From NCBI RefSeq assembly GCF_003688935.1, contig NZ_REGE01000017.1, positions 1 to 37,555 of the forward strand: DNA of 37,555 bases, given 5' to 3'. Source of the DNA: Corynebacterium macginleyi. GTDB taxonomy: Bacteria; Actinomycetota; Actinomycetes; Mycobacteriales; Mycobacteriaceae. Position 1 is the first letter of the stretch. The number at the start of each line of letters is the position of its first letter. This document shows positions 14,477-24,571 of this stretch, piece after piece. The position numbers and the translations under genes were made by a program. Under the pieces are notes generated by a model, which was not told the origin of the DNA, did not search any database, and saw nothing but the letters and a program-made list of their open reading frames with translations.

Positions 14477-16432
14477 ATGCGCAAAAACACTTCCCCTAGC
14501 AAGGCCCGCAAGGGGCTTGCAGTAGCAGCCGTACCGACTGCCGTTGCCGTTGGACTTGCCCTGCTGCCCCATGCCACCGCCCAAAGCTTCCTCGGGGATA
14601 TTAACGCCGCCCAGTCCGACAACGGGAGCAGTCTGTCGGACCACTTTGCGCCCAAGGATCCGCCTGTGCGCACCCCGGTAGAAACCGAATATCCCGAGGT
14701 AGAAGGCTTGCCGGACGGTGTAAAGATTAACCGTGTGGAGTATTTGTCCAACCGCCACCTGATGGTCTATATCCAGTCTGCAGCGATGCCGGATCATGAG
14801 CAAAAGGTACAAATCCAGTTGGCCCGGGACTGGTATTCGCAGCCTGAGAAGAAGTTCCCAGAGGTATGGGCGCTTGATGGCCTCCGTGCCCGCGACGACG
14901 AGTCCGGTTGGACCATCGAGACCAATATCCTCAGCCAGTACGCCGACCGCAACGTTAACCTGATCATGCCGGTGGGTGGCGAATCTTCCTTCTACTCCGA
15001 CTGGCAGGAGCCGGATGCGGGAAAGAATTACAAGTGGGAGACCTTCCTGACCAAGGAATTGGTACCGATTTTGGATAAAGAGTACCGCTCTAACCACAAG
15101 CGCGCGGTAACCGGGCTTTCTATGGGCGGTACTGCGGCTATTAACCTGGGTGAGCGTAACCCGCATCTCTTCGATTTCGTGGGCTCGTTCTCCGGCTACC
15201 TTGATACGACTACCCGTGGTATGCCGCAGGCTATTATAGCTGCGCAGCGCGATGCCGGCGGTTACGATTCCCGCAAGATGTGGGGCGAACCGGGATCGCA
15301 GGACTGGATAGACCACGACCCAAAGTTGGGTATCGAGAACCTTAAGGACATGCAGGTCTATGTCTCTGCCGGTAACGGTAAGGATGATTTCGATCAAGAA
15401 AACTCCGTGGCCAAGAATAAGGCGAGCGTGGCGGGCATGGGACTCGAGGTAATCTCCCGCATGTCTACCCAGACCTTCGTGGATTACGCGAAGCGTGCCG
15501 GTGTACAACCGGTGGTGCAATTTCGTCCTTCCGGCGTGCATGCCTGGGACTATTGGCAATTCGAGATGCAAAATGCTTGGCCGTACATTGCTGATGCCCT
15601 CGATATCAACAAGGCTGACCGCGGTGCGGACTGTAAGACCGAAGGTGATATTGCCGAGGCCACCAAAGACGGCACGGTAGGTTTGTGCTTGAATAACGAA
15701 TATGACGTTGCAGGTCAAGGCAAGGCACAGGACTTTGAAACCGGTACGGCATACTGGTCACCGGAGCACGGTGCGCATGTCTTGTATGGACGCATCGGTG
15801 CCCGTTATGCCGAAATCGGTGGCCCCACCTCTTGGTTGGGCTTCCCAAAGTCTGATGAAATTGGCACACCAGATGGCAAAGGACGCTTCGTGCACTTCGA
15901 AAAAGGTTCCATTTACTGGAGCCCGGAGACCGGGGCGTGGGAAATCACCGGCGACATGTTTAAAAAGTGGGGCGAAAAGGGATACGAAGGCGGCGAGCTG
16001 AAGTTCCCGACCGGCCCGATAAAGAAAGTAGGCGAAGGCTTTACCCAGGAATTTCAGAATGGCGTTATAACCCGGAATCCGGATGGCAAGAACTATGCGT
16101 CCTTGGGTGCCATTGGCAAAAAATACAAGGATATGGGCGGCGTCGAATCCTCACTGGGCTTTCCCATAGATGATGAAAAGAAGGCCTCGGACGCCAATGG
16201 TTTCCTCCAGGATTTTGAAAAAGGCTCCATTTACTGGTCCCCGGAATCCGGCGCACACTACATCTTGAAGGGCGCCATCATGGATGAATGGGGTAAAAAC
16301 GGCTGGGAGCTAGGCGAATTTGGCTGGCCCACTTCTGATTACTCCGAGATCGCCGCTGGTGGATTGAAGCAGGAGTTCCAGCACGGAACGATTAGTGAAG
16401 TCATGGGCCGCGTACAGACTGAAAAGAAGTAA
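14477..16432 (+). CDS. cop1: Mycolyltransferase with C-terminal LGFP repeats (PS1-like)
   Basis: A 651-residue secreted protein joining an antigen 85 mycolyltransferase domain to a wall-binding tail. The signal peptide ends near HATAQS. The catalytic domain (about residues 75-375) has VWALDGLRARDD, MPVGGESSFYSDWQ, the elbow GLSMGGTAA (Ser 215), and GVHAWDYW (His 355). Four LGFP-type repeats follow, centred on PTSWLGFPKSDE, GELKFPTGPI, VESSLGFPIDDE and LGEFGWPTSDY, each with a YWSPE/GA-type strand. LGFP repeats are thought to anchor such proteins to the cell wall. The layout matches the PS1 protein (cop1/cmytA) of C. glutamicum. The lipoprotein gene starts 3 nt after its stop, so they share a message. 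Confidence 0.94.
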   Translation: MRKNTSPSKARKGLAVAAVPTAVAVGLALLPHATAQSFLGDINAAQSDNGSSLSDHFAPKDPPVRTPVETEYPEVEGLPDGVKINRVEYLSNRHLMVYIQSAAMPDHEQKVQIQLARDWYSQPEKKFPEVWALDGLRARDDESGWTIETNILSQYADRNVNLIMPVGGESSFYSDWQEPDAGKNYKWETFLTKELVPILDKEYRSNHKRAVTGLSMGGTAAINLGERNPHLFDFVGSFSGYLDTTTRGMPQAIIAAQRDAGGYDSRKMWGEPGSQDWIDHDPKLGIENLKDMQVYVSAGNGKDDFDQENSVAKNKASVAGMGLEVISRMSTQTFVDYAKRAGVQPVVQFRPSGVHAWDYWQFEMQNAWPYIADALDINKADRGADCKTEGDIAEATKDGTVGLCLNNEYDVAGQGKAQDFETGTAYWSPEHGAHVLYGRIGARYAEIGGPTSWLGFPKSDEIGTPDGKGRFVHFEKGSIYWSPETGAWEITGDMFKKWGEKGYEGGELKFPTGPIKKVGEGFTQEFQNGVITRNPDGKNYASLGAIGKKYKDMGGVESSLGFPIDDEKKASDANGFLQDFEKGSIYWSPESGAHYILKGAIMDEWGKNGWELGEFGWPTSDYSEIAAGGLKQEFQHGTISEVMGRVQTEKK

Positions 16433-16434
16433 TC

Positions 16435-16968
16435 ATGCGTAAATTAGCCCTCGTAGGAGCCGTTTTATGCTTAGGTTTAGTAGGGTGTGGCTCTGCCACC
16501 GTGGATAGTGATTCAGGCATTGACACCTCGGTGGCACCGTTGTCGCGCGAAAAGACCTCTGACGTATCGACGACGCGCAGTAGCGAGTCTGTATCCGGCG
16601 GCGCTTCCTCCGAGCAAGAGCCATCAGAATCCAGGAACGGAGGCAAGGATGCTGCTGAGCCGAGGAAAGGGTCTGGTTCCGGTTCCGCGAAATCCCCAGA
16701 AGATCGCGGGGCGCGCGAAATCTCCGAAATCCCCTCCGCGCAGCTGCCCAAGCAGGAGGCCGCGTACCTGGATTCGTTGAAGAACGCCGGTGTGAAGGTC
16801 GATGGGGTAGAAGATCAGCTTCTCGGAGCAGGCCAGGCGGCCTGCGGTGAGGATGAGATCACCATTCCTGCGGTGGCAGGGCAACTGATTGAGCAACAAC
16901 GCTCTGACATGGACTTTGAGGAACTCACCAAGCTGCTCCAGGATAACGCACGCTCAGCCCTTTGCTAG
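16435..16968 (+). CDS. Lipoprotein with DUF732-like C-terminal domain
   Basis: The 177-residue protein opens with a type II signal peptide, MRKLALVGAVLCLGLVGC, where LVGC is the lipobox and Cys 18 would be lipid-modified. Residues 20-100 are low-complexity (Ser, Glu, Lys, Gly), probably a flexible wall-spanning linker. The last 70 residues (YLDSLKNAGVKV ... ACGEDEITI ... NARSALC) resemble the helical DUF732 domain of Mycobacteriales, with two cysteines that could form a disulphide. The gene begins 3 nt after cop1 and precedes the Rv3802c-like gene, which suggests an accessory role in mycolate transfer or wall assembly. The function is not known. Confidence 0.8.
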   Translation: MRKLALVGAVLCLGLVGCGSATVDSDSGIDTSVAPLSREKTSDVSTTRSSESVSGGASSEQEPSESRNGGKDAAEPRKGSGSGSAKSPEDRGAREISEIPSAQLPKQEAAYLDSLKNAGVKVDGVEDQLLGAGQAACGEDEITIPAVAGQLIEQQRSDMDFEELTKLLQDNARSALC

Positions 16969-16989
16969 CTTCCTTTGAGATTTGCCGGG

Positions 16990-16995
16990 TACAAC
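16990..16995 (+). promoter_or_regulatory. Possible -10 box before the Rv3802c-like gene
   Basis: TACAAC ends 6 nt before the ATG at 17002 and no Shine-Dalgarno sequence is seen, so a leaderless internal promoter is possible. No -35 match was found. Confidence 0.35.
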
Positions 16996-17001
16996 TAGTT
17001 T

Positions 17002-17922
17002 ATGCGAAAAATCATTACTGTCGTTGCCGCCCTCGTCCTAATTGTTGTTATCGGCGCGGGTGCCGCGCACTATTTCTCGACCTCGGACTCTGCTGGGCCT
17101 CGTTCCCCTGAGGAAGATCAGTCTGCGGCGCCACCGGCAAAATCACAGCCGGACTGGTGTCCGAGCGTGGAGTTTATTTCCGCACCGGGCACTTGGGAAT
17201 CTGCGGCCGATGATGATCCTCTGAACCCTTCTGCTAACCCGCGTTCGTTCATGCTGTCTATTACGCAGCCGCTGCAGGAGGCCTACGGGAATGAGGTAAA
17301 GGTGTGGACCCTTCCTTATACTGCGCAATTTAAAAATATTAATGCGCAACAAGAAATGAGCTACGACGATTCCCGCAATGAGGGCACCGCGAAGATGAAC
17401 GAGGAGCTGCGCAGTATGCACGACAGCTGCCCACAGACCAAGTTTATTCTGAGTGGTTTTTCCCAAGGCGCGGTCATCGCCGGCGATGTAGCGGATGACA
17501 TTGGAGGTGGCGAAGGCGTTATTCCCGCAGAAAGTATCGTGGGCGTCGCGTTGATTGCTGATGGCAGGCGTGAAAATGGTGTGGGCCACAATCCTGGGCA
17601 CCCGCTCGGCGGAGTCGGTGCAGAGATTGCCTTGGAGCCCGTATCAGGACTCATTCAACCCATCGTGCCCGGAGCGACTATGCGTGGGGCGCGGCCGCAC
17701 GGCTTCGGTGAGCTGGTGGATAGGACATTCCAGATCTGTGCCCCCGATGACTCTATATGTGATGCGCCGACCGGCGTGGGCAATGGTTTGGAACGTGCCA
17801 AGGGTTTGATTGCAGCCAATGGGGTGCACGCGCAGTATGCCAGCAACCACGGCGTGATTGATGGAACTACTGCAGACCAGTGGGTTCTGGAGTGGGTACA
17901 CCGCATCATTGATGCCGTGTAA
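17002..17922 (+). CDS. Cutinase-family lipid hydrolase, Rv3802c-like
   Basis: A 306-residue envelope protein with one N-terminal membrane anchor or uncleaved signal (residues 5-27), a Pro/Ser-rich spacer and a cutinase domain. The nucleophile is in LSGFSQGAV (Ser 154), the acid in CAPDDSICDAP between two cysteines, and the His in GVHAQYASN. Gene order next to fadD32 and pks13 matches Rv3802c, reported as a phospholipase/thioesterase, and the C. glutamicum envelope lipids regulation factor. It is thought to tune mycolate composition, so a role in editing or releasing mycolates at the envelope is likely. It differs strongly from the acquired cutinase at 1517. Confidence 0.9.
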   Translation: MRKIITVVAALVLIVVIGAGAAHYFSTSDSAGPRSPEEDQSAAPPAKSQPDWCPSVEFISAPGTWESAADDDPLNPSANPRSFMLSITQPLQEAYGNEVKVWTLPYTAQFKNINAQQEMSYDDSRNEGTAKMNEELRSMHDSCPQTKFILSGFSQGAVIAGDVADDIGGGEGVIPAESIVGVALIADGRRENGVGHNPGHPLGGVGAEIALEPVSGLIQPIVPGATMRGARPHGFGELVDRTFQICAPDDSICDAPTGVGNGLERAKGLIAANGVHAQYASNHGVIDGTTADQWVLEWVHRIIDAV

Positions 17923-17981
17923 CATGAAACGCTATAACATCGATATTTTTTAAGACAAAAGCATTTACCAAAGGAGAATCG

Positions 17982-19727
17982 ATGGATTTACAGCAACTCA
18001 TGGCGCAGTACGTTGACGCGGAAGGCAATATCGCGCTGCCCACAGAGCTCACCTTGGCGAGCCTGGCCGAGACCCTCTACCAGGCGGACACGGATACCTC
18101 GCGGGTAGTAATGCGCCAGTGGCTCTACGGTGAGGAAGATACCTTCCGCGAGCTCAGCCGCCAAGAGATCAATACCCGGATTAAAGCAGTGGCGGCGCGC
18201 CTGCAACAGGTTGCAGAACCAGGCACCCGCGTGGCCATTCTGGCGGGCAACTCTCCCGAATACCTCTTTGGTTTCCTGGGTGCGATGTATGCGGGAATGA
18301 CTCCGGTCCCGCTGTACGATCCAAATGAGCCAGGCCACGCGCATCATCTCACAGCGGTTTTTGCTGACTGTAAGCCCGCTATCGTGTTGACTAACCGCGT
18401 TTCCGCCGCTGCCGTGCGCACCTATTTCTCCACTGAGCGCGAGCGCCCGCGCGTTATCTCCATCAATGCGCTGCCTGATTCCTTAGCGGCGTCGTGGCAG
18501 CCAGTGGCTGGCAAGGACGTGGAGTCTACCGCTTTCTTGCAGTACACTTCCGGCTCTACGCGCACCCCTGCCGGCGTGGAGTTAAGCAACCGCGCGGTAT
18601 TGGTCAACGTGTTGCAAACCTTCCGGGCGGTGAACCTGCAATTTCCGGCGCGCGTGGTGTCATGGCTGCCGATGCATCACGATATGGGGATCATCTTGGC
18701 GCTATTCACCACGATTTTGGGCATTGAATTGGACATGATGACCCCGCGCGACTTCATCCAGCATCCCAATCGGTGGGTGGAGCGCATCAGCCGCCAACCG
18801 GGTGACGAGAAGCATACCTATAGCGCGGTGCCCAATTTCGCCTTAGAATTGGCCGCGCGTTACGGCAAGGACGCTGATTTCTCCAACGTTGCTGGCATCC
18901 TCATTGGTTCTGAGCCGGTGACGGAACCGGCCGTGCAGAAGTTCCTTGACACCTTCAGCATCGAGCGCTCAGTGCTGCGTCCTTCCTATGGTTTGGCGGA
19001 AGCAACCCTCATCGTCGCCACCACACAGGGTGAAAAACGCCCCCTCATCTCTCACTTTAACCGCGAAAAATTGGCGGAAGGGCACGCCGTTATTGAAGAA
19101 AAATCCGCTGCAACGGTTGCCTTCACCTCGAATGGCCAGGGCGTCTCGTTCCAGCACTTGGCCATCGTGGATCCTGAAACCAAGGCCGAGGTTCCGGAGG
19201 CAACTATCGGCGAAATCTGGGTGCATGGGCAAAACATGGCAACGGGTTATCTCAACCGCCCGGACGAGACCGCAGCTACTTTCCGCAATAGGCTGGGTGA
19301 GCGCATCCAGGATGGCCTGCCCGAAGATGACTGGTGGATGGCCACAGGCGATCTAGCCACCATCATCGACGGCGAGTTGTATATCACCGGGCGGCTGAAG
19401 GATCTCATTGTCATTGCCGGGCGCAACCACTACCCGCAAGATATTGAAGGCACCGTGCAGGAAGCATCCGCCCACGTGCGCCCAGATTCCATTGCCGCCT
19501 TTGCCGTGGAGGGTGAAACTTCAGAGTCCTTGGTGCTCTTGGTGGAACGCGCGGATGACGCGGATTCTTCCGGCGACGCCGCCGCAGCCGAGGCAATTCG
19601 CACAGCCGTGACGAAGAATCACGGCATTACCCCAAGCGATATTGTGTGGAAGGCGCCGGGAGAAATTAAGCGCACTTCCTCGCATAAGATTGCCCGCCGC
19701 GTGGCGAAAAGGGACTACCAAGTTTAA
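17982..19727 (+). CDS. fadD32: Long-chain fatty acyl-AMP ligase FadD32
   Basis: Activates the meromycolic chain as acyl-adenylate and loads it onto the N-terminal ACP of Pks13. The 581-residue protein has the ANL-superfamily boxes: the P-loop YTSGSTRTPAGVELS, SWLPMHHDMG, PSYGLAEATL, the ATP-binding ATGDLATIIDGELYITGR and KDLIVIAGRNHYPQDIE. The C-terminal APGEIKRTSSHKIARR carries a candidate catalytic lysine. AAGGAGAAT lies just upstream of the ATG, and TATAAC at 17933-17938 may be a -10 box. It is separated from pks13 by 89 bp, the standard order in Mycobacteriales. It is somewhat shorter than the M. tuberculosis protein of roughly 640 residues. Confidence 0.95.
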   Translation: MDLQQLMAQYVDAEGNIALPTELTLASLAETLYQADTDTSRVVMRQWLYGEEDTFRELSRQEINTRIKAVAARLQQVAEPGTRVAILAGNSPEYLFGFLGAMYAGMTPVPLYDPNEPGHAHHLTAVFADCKPAIVLTNRVSAAAVRTYFSTERERPRVISINALPDSLAASWQPVAGKDVESTAFLQYTSGSTRTPAGVELSNRAVLVNVLQTFRAVNLQFPARVVSWLPMHHDMGIILALFTTILGIELDMMTPRDFIQHPNRWVERISRQPGDEKHTYSAVPNFALELAARYGKDADFSNVAGILIGSEPVTEPAVQKFLDTFSIERSVLRPSYGLAEATLIVATTQGEKRPLISHFNREKLAEGHAVIEEKSAATVAFTSNGQGVSFQHLAIVDPETKAEVPEATIGEIWVHGQNMATGYLNRPDETAATFRNRLGERIQDGLPEDDWWMATGDLATIIDGELYITGRLKDLIVIAGRNHYPQDIEGTVQEASAHVRPDSIAAFAVEGETSESLVLLVERADDADSSGDAAAAEAIRTAVTKNHGITPSDIVWKAPGEIKRTSSHKIARRVAKRDYQV

Positions 19728-19816
19728 AGCCGGATTCGGACATGAAGTTAAAAAAGTGACAAGATAGAACGGTATAGGTATTTGTCGTTCTATTAACCCA
19801 CTAGGAAAGACGGTTT

Positions 19817-22800
19817 ATGACCATCGATCAACTTCGTGCATGGCTGCGTGGCTGGGTATCCCAAGCCACCGGCGTTGCCGAGACAGAGATTTTAGATTCC
19901 ACCCCACTGGAAAATTATGGCCTTTCCTCGCGAGATGCCGTAGTGCTGTCGGGTGAATTAGAAAATCTTTTAGGCACGCGGCTCGATGCCACGGTGGCGT
20001 ATGAGTACCCCACGATCGAGCTGCTAGCTAATCGCCTGCTTAATGAGCCCGCAGGGAGGCACGACTATGCACCGCGTGTGCAGCGCGGAACCCCTGCCGC
20101 GCAGGGTTCTGATATCGCGGTGATCGGTTTGTCCGGCCGTTTTCCGGGCGCCAATGACGTGCCGGAATTTTGGAACATGCTCGCCGAGTCGCGCGCGGGC
20201 ACGGGGCCACTGCCGGTGGGGCGCTGGTCTGAATACAGCGCTGATCCGGTAATGAGCGAGAAAATTGCGCAGCACAATACCGATGGCGGTTATATCGAAG
20301 ATGTTGCCTCTTTTGATGCGGAGTTCTTCGGCCTATCGCCACTCGAGGCCGCGAATATGGATCCGCAGCAGCGCATCCTGCTCGAGTTGGTATGGCATGC
20401 GCTAGAGAACGCTGGCCTTCCCGCCAATGAGCTGCGCGGTACGCACACCGGTGTATACATGGGCTCGACCAATAACGATTACGGCATGCTGATTACCGCC
20501 GATCCCACGGAGATACACCCTTATGCGCTCACTGGTAATTCCTCAGCAGTAGTTGCCAACCGTATTTCTTATGCCCTGGATTTCCGCGGCCCGTCCATCA
20601 ATGTGGATACGGCCTGCTCGTCTTCGCTGGTTGCGGTCGACCATGCGATCAAGGATCTGCGCACTGGCGCCGCCGATATAGCGCTGGCGGGTGGCGTGAA
20701 CATTTTGGCTGCCCCGCATGCCTCCACCGCCTTTTCGGAGCTCGGCGTGACTTCTCCTACCAGCGCCATTCATGCTTTTTCCGATGACGCCGATGGCATC
20801 GTGCGTGCCGATGCTGCCGGCGTGCTGGTGCTCAAGCGTTTGGAGGACGCGGAGGCCGATGGCGATGATATCCGGGCCGTCCTCAAGGGCTCTGCCGTCA
20901 ATTCCGACGGCCATTCAAATGGCCTGACCGCGCCTAACCCGGAAGCCCAAGAAGACGTGCTGCGCCGCGCCTATGCGGATGCGGGCGTGGCACCTCAGGA
21001 CGTGGATTATGTGGAGGCCCACGGAACGGGCACCATTTTGGGAGATCCCATCGAGGCCAGCGCGCTAGGCCGCGTGCTCGGTGCCGGGCGCGGGGTCGAA
21101 TCGCCCGTCCTCTTGGGCTCCGCCAAAACCAATATTGGCCACTCCGAATCTGCGGCCGGGGTCGTGGGCCTCATTAAGGTCATCGAAGCCATGCGGCACG
21201 ATATTATCCCGGCAAATATCAACTACGCTGGGCCGAATCGCTACATTGATTTCGCCACTGAGCGCCTCGAGGTCGTTGAAGACCCGCGCGAGTGGCCGGA
21301 ATACTCCGGGAAAAAGGTAGCCGGCGTATCAGGCTTTGGCTTTGGTGGCACGAATGCCCACGTCGTCTTAACCGATTATCAGGGCACCCCCCGCCTCAAC
21401 GAGCCGCAGCTATCCACCGACATGGTGGCGCTGCCGGTCTCCGGTCTCTTGCCCTCCCGTCGCGCCCGGGCGGCAGGACTGCTTGCAGATTTCCTCGAGG
21501 CAGAGCAACCGGACTTGGTAGATGTAGCGCGCACGGTCGCGCGCCGCAACCACTCGCGCTCGCGTGCCGTCGTTATGGCCAGCTCCACTGAGGAGGCCAT
21601 TAAACGCCTGCGCCAGGTGGCCGAGGGCAAGGTTTCGATCGGCATCGCCGCGGCGGATTCCCCGCAGGTACAGGGGCCGGTCTTTGTGTATTCCGGCTTT
21701 GGTTCCCAACACCGCAAGATGGCCAAAGACATGATCGCTCTCTCGCCGCTTTTTAGTGCCAGGCTGAAAGAACTCGATACCATCGTTGATTTCGAGTCCG
21801 GCTGGTCGATCCTGGATATCGTTGAGGACGATTCCCAAACCTATGACACGGAAACCGCGCAAGTTGCCATCACGGCTATCCAGATCGCGCTGACGGACTT
21901 ATTGGCTTCCTTCGGCGTGCGCCCGGCGGGAGTCATGGGTATGTCGATGGGTGAGATTGCCGCGGCTTATGCTGCGGGCGGTATTTCCGCACGGGACGCA
22001 ATGAACATTGCGTGCCACCGCGCACGCTTGATGGGTGAGGGAGAGGCATCGCTAAGCGAGGCCGACCAAGGCGCCATGGCAGTAGTTGAGTTGTCCGCCG
22101 CAGACATTGCCGCCCTCGATGAATCCATCGAACCTGCCGTCTACACCGGCCCGGGTATGACTACCGTCGGCGGGAAGCGTCAGGCGGTACTGGACTTGGT
22201 GGGCCAGCTCGAGGGGGAAGGAAAATTTGCCCGCGCCCTCAACGTGAAGGCTGCGGGGCATACTTCTGCCGTCGATCCGATTTTGGGCGAGCTTGAAGCG
22301 GCCATTGCCGGCATGGAAGCCCGCCCGCTGCATACGACGCTCTTTTCCTCCGTGGATAAAGGCGAGGTGTATCGCCCCGGCACCATCGTCCACGATGAGG
22401 ATTATTGGCTGCGCATGACCCGTTACCCGGTGTATCTGCAGGATGCTACGGAACAAGCCTTTGCCGCAGGCCATACCCAGCTGGTGGAGATGTCCCCCAA
22501 CCCGGTGGCGCTCATGGGGCTGATGTCTACCGCGTTTGCCGTGGGCAAGGCAGATGCGCAATTGTTGTATAGCTTAAAGCGCAAAGTGGATCCGACCGAG
22601 TCCTTGCTGGATCTGTTGAGCAAGCTTTACGTGACGGGAACCCCGGTGAATTTTTCTGCCGTGTGGGGCTCGGGTGCGCAGGCGGAAGCTCCGTATACGC
22701 AGTTCAACCGCCAACGCTTCTGGACCAATGCGCGGCCTTCGGCGGGGGTATCGGGCCTGCCCGGTACCCGGGTGATTTTACCGGAGGGCAAGGTGGCCTT

Positions 22801-24571
22801 TTCCACCAACGCAGATCAGGCTCCTTCCACGCTGGCTCTTGTGGAGGCTGCCGCAGAAGCGGTACAGCCTGGGGCCCACATTGTGGCCGCAGAGGAGTAC
22901 CGGGATCTCCCGCCATACGGGGAAATTACTACCGTTGTCACTACCTCGCTCGGCGGCATGTCCATCGCCGTCTATAGCGTGCAGGACACGCGGGCTGAGC
23001 TCATGGCGGAAGGCTTTGCCTCCGGCATGGACTGGGGCGCGGGCACGATCCCTGGGGTCGCAGCGGTGCCCGAGACCATCGCTGCGTCGGAAGCAAGTGC
23101 AGATAACGCAGATATGGACGCAGTTCGCTGGGATCCGCGGCAAGAAACCGTCGAGGACCGCCTGGCCCTCATCGTGTCCGAATCCATGGGATACGATGTC
23201 TCGGATCTGCCGCGGGAGCTGCCACTAATTGACCTGGGCCTCGATTCCCTGATGGGTATGCGCATTAAAAACCGGGTGGAAAATGACTTCCAGATTCCAC
23301 CGCTGCAGGTGCAGGCGCTTCGTGATGCTTCCTTAGCAGACGTCATCACCATGGTCGAGGAGGCGGTTGCTGGCGGCCGTATCGAAAACAGTGAGAGCAC
23401 CGCCGACGCTGCGCTAATGGCTGAGTCCACGACCGCAGAAGACAGCACCCAAACTGTGGAGCACGGTGTGGGTGTTGCCCCGCGCGATGCCGCTGAGCGC
23501 ATGGTCTTTGGTACATGGGCAACAATCACCGGCCAGGCCCCGGCGGGTGTGACATCACCGCTGCCAGAAATTTCTGAGGAAATGGCCGCGCAGATTGCCG
23601 AGCGTTTACGCGACCGTGCCCACATCGAAGTCACCGCACAGCAGGTCCTCGACGCCGAGGCACTGGAGGCCTTGTCTGAACTGGTCCGCGAGGGCCTGGA
23701 GACCGAGGTAGAAGGCAATATTCGTGTCCTGCGCGAGGCTGATGGGCCGGCCGTGTTCATGTTCCACCCAGCCGGTGGGACGACGGTGGTTTATCAGCCG
23801 CTTACTCGCCGGCTGCCAGCGGATGTCGCGGTCTATGGCGTCGAAAGGATTGAAGGCTCCTTAGAAGAGCGAGCCGCCGCCTATATCAAGGACATTGTCC
23901 GTTATGCACGTGGCCGCAAGGTCGTCCTTGGTGGTTGGTCCTTTGGCGGTGCCTTGGCGTATGAGGTGGCCTACCAGCTGGCGCAGCGCAGCAAGCAGGG
24001 AGAGGAAAGCGTCGAGGTCGCGTTCATTGCCTTGCTCGATACCACGCAACCTTCCCACCCGGCACCGGATACGCCGGAAGAAACTCGCGCCCGATGGGAG
24101 CGTTATGCTGCCTTTGCAAAGAAGACCTATGGCCTGGACTTCGAGCCGCCGTATGAGTTGCTGGAAACCGCGGGTGAGGATGCCCTGATGACCATGTTGG
24201 CGGAATTCTTGGCCACGACCGATGCCTCCGAACACGGCTTATCGGCCGGCATCTTAGAGCACCAGCGCGCATCCTTCGTGGACAATCAGATCTTGGCTAA
24301 GATCGATTTTCACCGCTGGGCCGATGTCCGCGTTCCGGTGCTGCTCTTCCGCTCGGAGCGGATGCACGACGGTGCGATCGAGCTGGAGCCGCGCTACTCT
24401 GAGATTGATCCGGATGGCGGCTGGGGCGTTATCGTTAAGGATCTAGAAATTGTGCAGTTGCCCGGTGATCACTTGGCAGTGCCGGACGAGCCAGCCATTG
24501 GCACCGTGGGCAAGCATATGAACGATTGGATCGAGGAGAAGATACGTGGCGGCCAAGCAAACAACCGCTGA
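19817..24571 (+). CDS. pks13: Polyketide synthase Pks13, mycolic acid condensase
   Basis: Joins the meromycolate and carboxylated alpha-branch chains to form the beta-keto mycolate and transfers it to trehalose. The 1584-residue protein shows the full domain order. N-terminal ACP (LENYGLSSRDAV, Ser 38). Ketosynthase with DTACSSS (Cys 267), EAHGTGT (His 402) and NIGHSE (His 442). Acyltransferase with GMSMGEIAA (Ser 710). C-terminal ACP with LGLDSLMGM (Ser 1144). Thioesterase with GGWSFGGAL (Ser 1375). No reducing domains are present, as expected. AGGAAAG precedes the ATG. The last 26 nt overlap accD, which points to coupled translation. Confidence 0.97.
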   Translation: MTIDQLRAWLRGWVSQATGVAETEILDSTPLENYGLSSRDAVVLSGELENLLGTRLDATVAYEYPTIELLANRLLNEPAGRHDYAPRVQRGTPAAQGSDIAVIGLSGRFPGANDVPEFWNMLAESRAGTGPLPVGRWSEYSADPVMSEKIAQHNTDGGYIEDVASFDAEFFGLSPLEAANMDPQQRILLELVWHALENAGLPANELRGTHTGVYMGSTNNDYGMLITADPTEIHPYALTGNSSAVVANRISYALDFRGPSINVDTACSSSLVAVDHAIKDLRTGAADIALAGGVNILAAPHASTAFSELGVTSPTSAIHAFSDDADGIVRADAAGVLVLKRLEDAEADGDDIRAVLKGSAVNSDGHSNGLTAPNPEAQEDVLRRAYADAGVAPQDVDYVEAHGTGTILGDPIEASALGRVLGAGRGVESPVLLGSAKTNIGHSESAAGVVGLIKVIEAMRHDIIPANINYAGPNRYIDFATERLEVVEDPREWPEYSGKKVAGVSGFGFGGTNAHVVLTDYQGTPRLNEPQLSTDMVALPVSGLLPSRRARAAGLLADFLEAEQPDLVDVARTVARRNHSRSRAVVMASSTEEAIKRLRQVAEGKVSIGIAAADSPQVQGPVFVYSGFGSQHRKMAKDMIALSPLFSARLKELDTIVDFESGWSILDIVEDDSQTYDTETAQVAITAIQIALTDLLASFGVRPAGVMGMSMGEIAAAYAAGGISARDAMNIACHRARLMGEGEASLSEADQGAMAVVELSAADIAALDESIEPAVYTGPGMTTVGGKRQAVLDLVGQLEGEGKFARALNVKAAGHTSAVDPILGELEAAIAGMEARPLHTTLFSSVDKGEVYRPGTIVHDEDYWLRMTRYPVYLQDATEQAFAAGHTQLVEMSPNPVALMGLMSTAFAVGKADAQLLYSLKRKVDPTESLLDLLSKLYVTGTPVNFSAVWGSGAQAEAPYTQFNRQRFWTNARPSAGVSGLPGTRVILPEGKVAFSTNADQAPSTLALVEAAAEAVQPGAHIVAAEEYRDLPPYGEITTVVTTSLGGMSIAVYSVQDTRAELMAEGFASGMDWGAGTIPGVAAVPETIAASEASADNADMDAVRWDPRQETVEDRLALIVSESMGYDVSDLPRELPLIDLGLDSLMGMRIKNRVENDFQIPPLQVQALRDASLADVITMVEEAVAGGRIENSESTADAALMAESTTAEDSTQTVEHGVGVAPRDAAERMVFGTWATITGQAPAGVTSPLPEISEEMAAQIAERLRDRAHIEVTAQQVLDAEALEALSELVREGLETEVEGNIRVLREADGPAVFMFHPAGGTTVVYQPLTRRLPADVAVYGVERIEGSLEERAAAYIKDIVRYARGRKVVLGGWSFGGALAYEVAYQLAQRSKQGEESVEVAFIALLDTTQPSHPAPDTPEETRARWERYAAFAKKTYGLDFEPPYELLETAGEDALMTMLAEFLATTDASEHGLSAGILEHQRASFVDNQILAKIDFHRWADVRVPVLLFRSERMHDGAIELEPRYSEIDPDGGWGVIVKDLEIVQLPGDHLAVPDEPAIGTVGKHMNDWIEEKIRGGQANNR

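Noticed and set aside
14471..15718. 415-codon open frame antisense to cop1
   Set aside because: It mirrors the mycolyltransferase coding sequence, shows no recognisable domain and has no ribosome site. It is a codon-bias shadow.
22972..23760. 262-codon open frame antisense to pks13
   Set aside because: Ser/Arg-rich low-complexity translation opposite the ACP and thioesterase regions of pks13.
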